From contig JAJXVP010000178.1 in NCBI GenBank assembly GCA_021782055.1, positions 1-5,768 of the forward strand: DNA of 5,768 nt, given 5' to 3'. The notes beneath the pieces were generated by a model, which was not told the origin of the DNA, searched no databases, and saw only the letters and a list, made by a program, of their open reading frames with translations. The position numbers were made by a program, and so were the translations under genes. Source of the DNA: a bacterium (GTDB lineage Bacteria > Spirochaetota > Spirochaetia > JABEVK01). This document shows positions 5,718 through 5,768 of the stretch, piece after piece (within the stretch, counting starts at the first letter, position 1; each line of letters begins with the position of its first letter).

Positions 5718-5768
5718 GCTGTTAGAACTTAGCGAAAGCGAAAGAAATCAGTTGACAGAATGTGAAGA

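Larger units (their letters stand above)
5440..5768. other. Non-coding right end with no convincing gene
   Basis: About 330 bp without a supportable coding sequence. The left part (to about 5635) is AT-rich with poly-T runs and includes the upstream region of the 123-aa gene. An open frame on the plus strand reaches 5638, but it is mostly antisense to that gene and reads as low-complexity F/R/I/S residues. Composition changes sharply after about 5665, where GCGAA/TTCGC words recur and inverted repeats appear. Confidence 0.6.

Overview
The window is 5.8 kb of bacterial chromosome of moderate GC (low to mid 40s percent, judged by eye). It looks Gram-negative: it carries a secreted periplasmic-type solute-binding protein, an AraC regulator with an N-terminal membrane domain, and a large PAS/GAF hybrid histidine kinase. 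This mix is common in spirochaetes of the Leptospira group, in Bdellovibrio-like bacteria and in other former Deltaproteobacteria. Nothing in the sequence fixes the lineage, so that is only a guess.

Layout. Positions 1-113 hold the last 36 codons of a gene entering from the left, probably an Rpn/YhgA-type PD-(D/E)XK nuclease ('putative transposase') family protein. Positions 284-1339 (+) encode an AraC-family regulator with about seven membrane segments. Its tail overlaps by 102 nt the tail of a convergent gene (1238-2029, -) for an exported SBP_bac_3-type substrate-binding protein. A 246-bp divergent intergenic region (2030-2275) holds two candidate promoters and an array of 23-bp imperfectly palindromic repeats. 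Positions 2276-5032 (+) encode a soluble 918-aa hybrid kinase, PAS-PAS-GAF-PAS-HisKA-HATPase-REC, with all key catalytic residues present. Positions 5056-5427 (-) encode a 123-aa lysine-rich protein with an AT-hook-like N-terminus and a strong Shine-Dalgarno. The last 340 bp have no convincing gene. They contain a candidate promoter, GCGAA-rich inverted repeats and a TTGACA box close to the right edge, possibly the leader of a stable-RNA or other strongly expressed unit beyond the window.

How the parts may work together. The regulator, binding protein and kinase are adjacent, convergent or divergent, and all look like sensing or signalling parts. No permease, ATPase or separate response regulator is present. 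An inferred model is a small signalling locus in which the palindrome array controls the binding-protein gene, the kinase gene or both. A cross-cutting observation is that three genes (AraC, binding protein, kinase) lack a Shine-Dalgarno and have a promoter-like -35/-10 pair whose predicted transcription start falls at or within 1 nt of the ATG. This suggests leaderless mRNAs. The 123-aa gene instead has an AGGAGG six bases before its start. I found no complete mobile element, CRISPR array, tRNA or rRNA.
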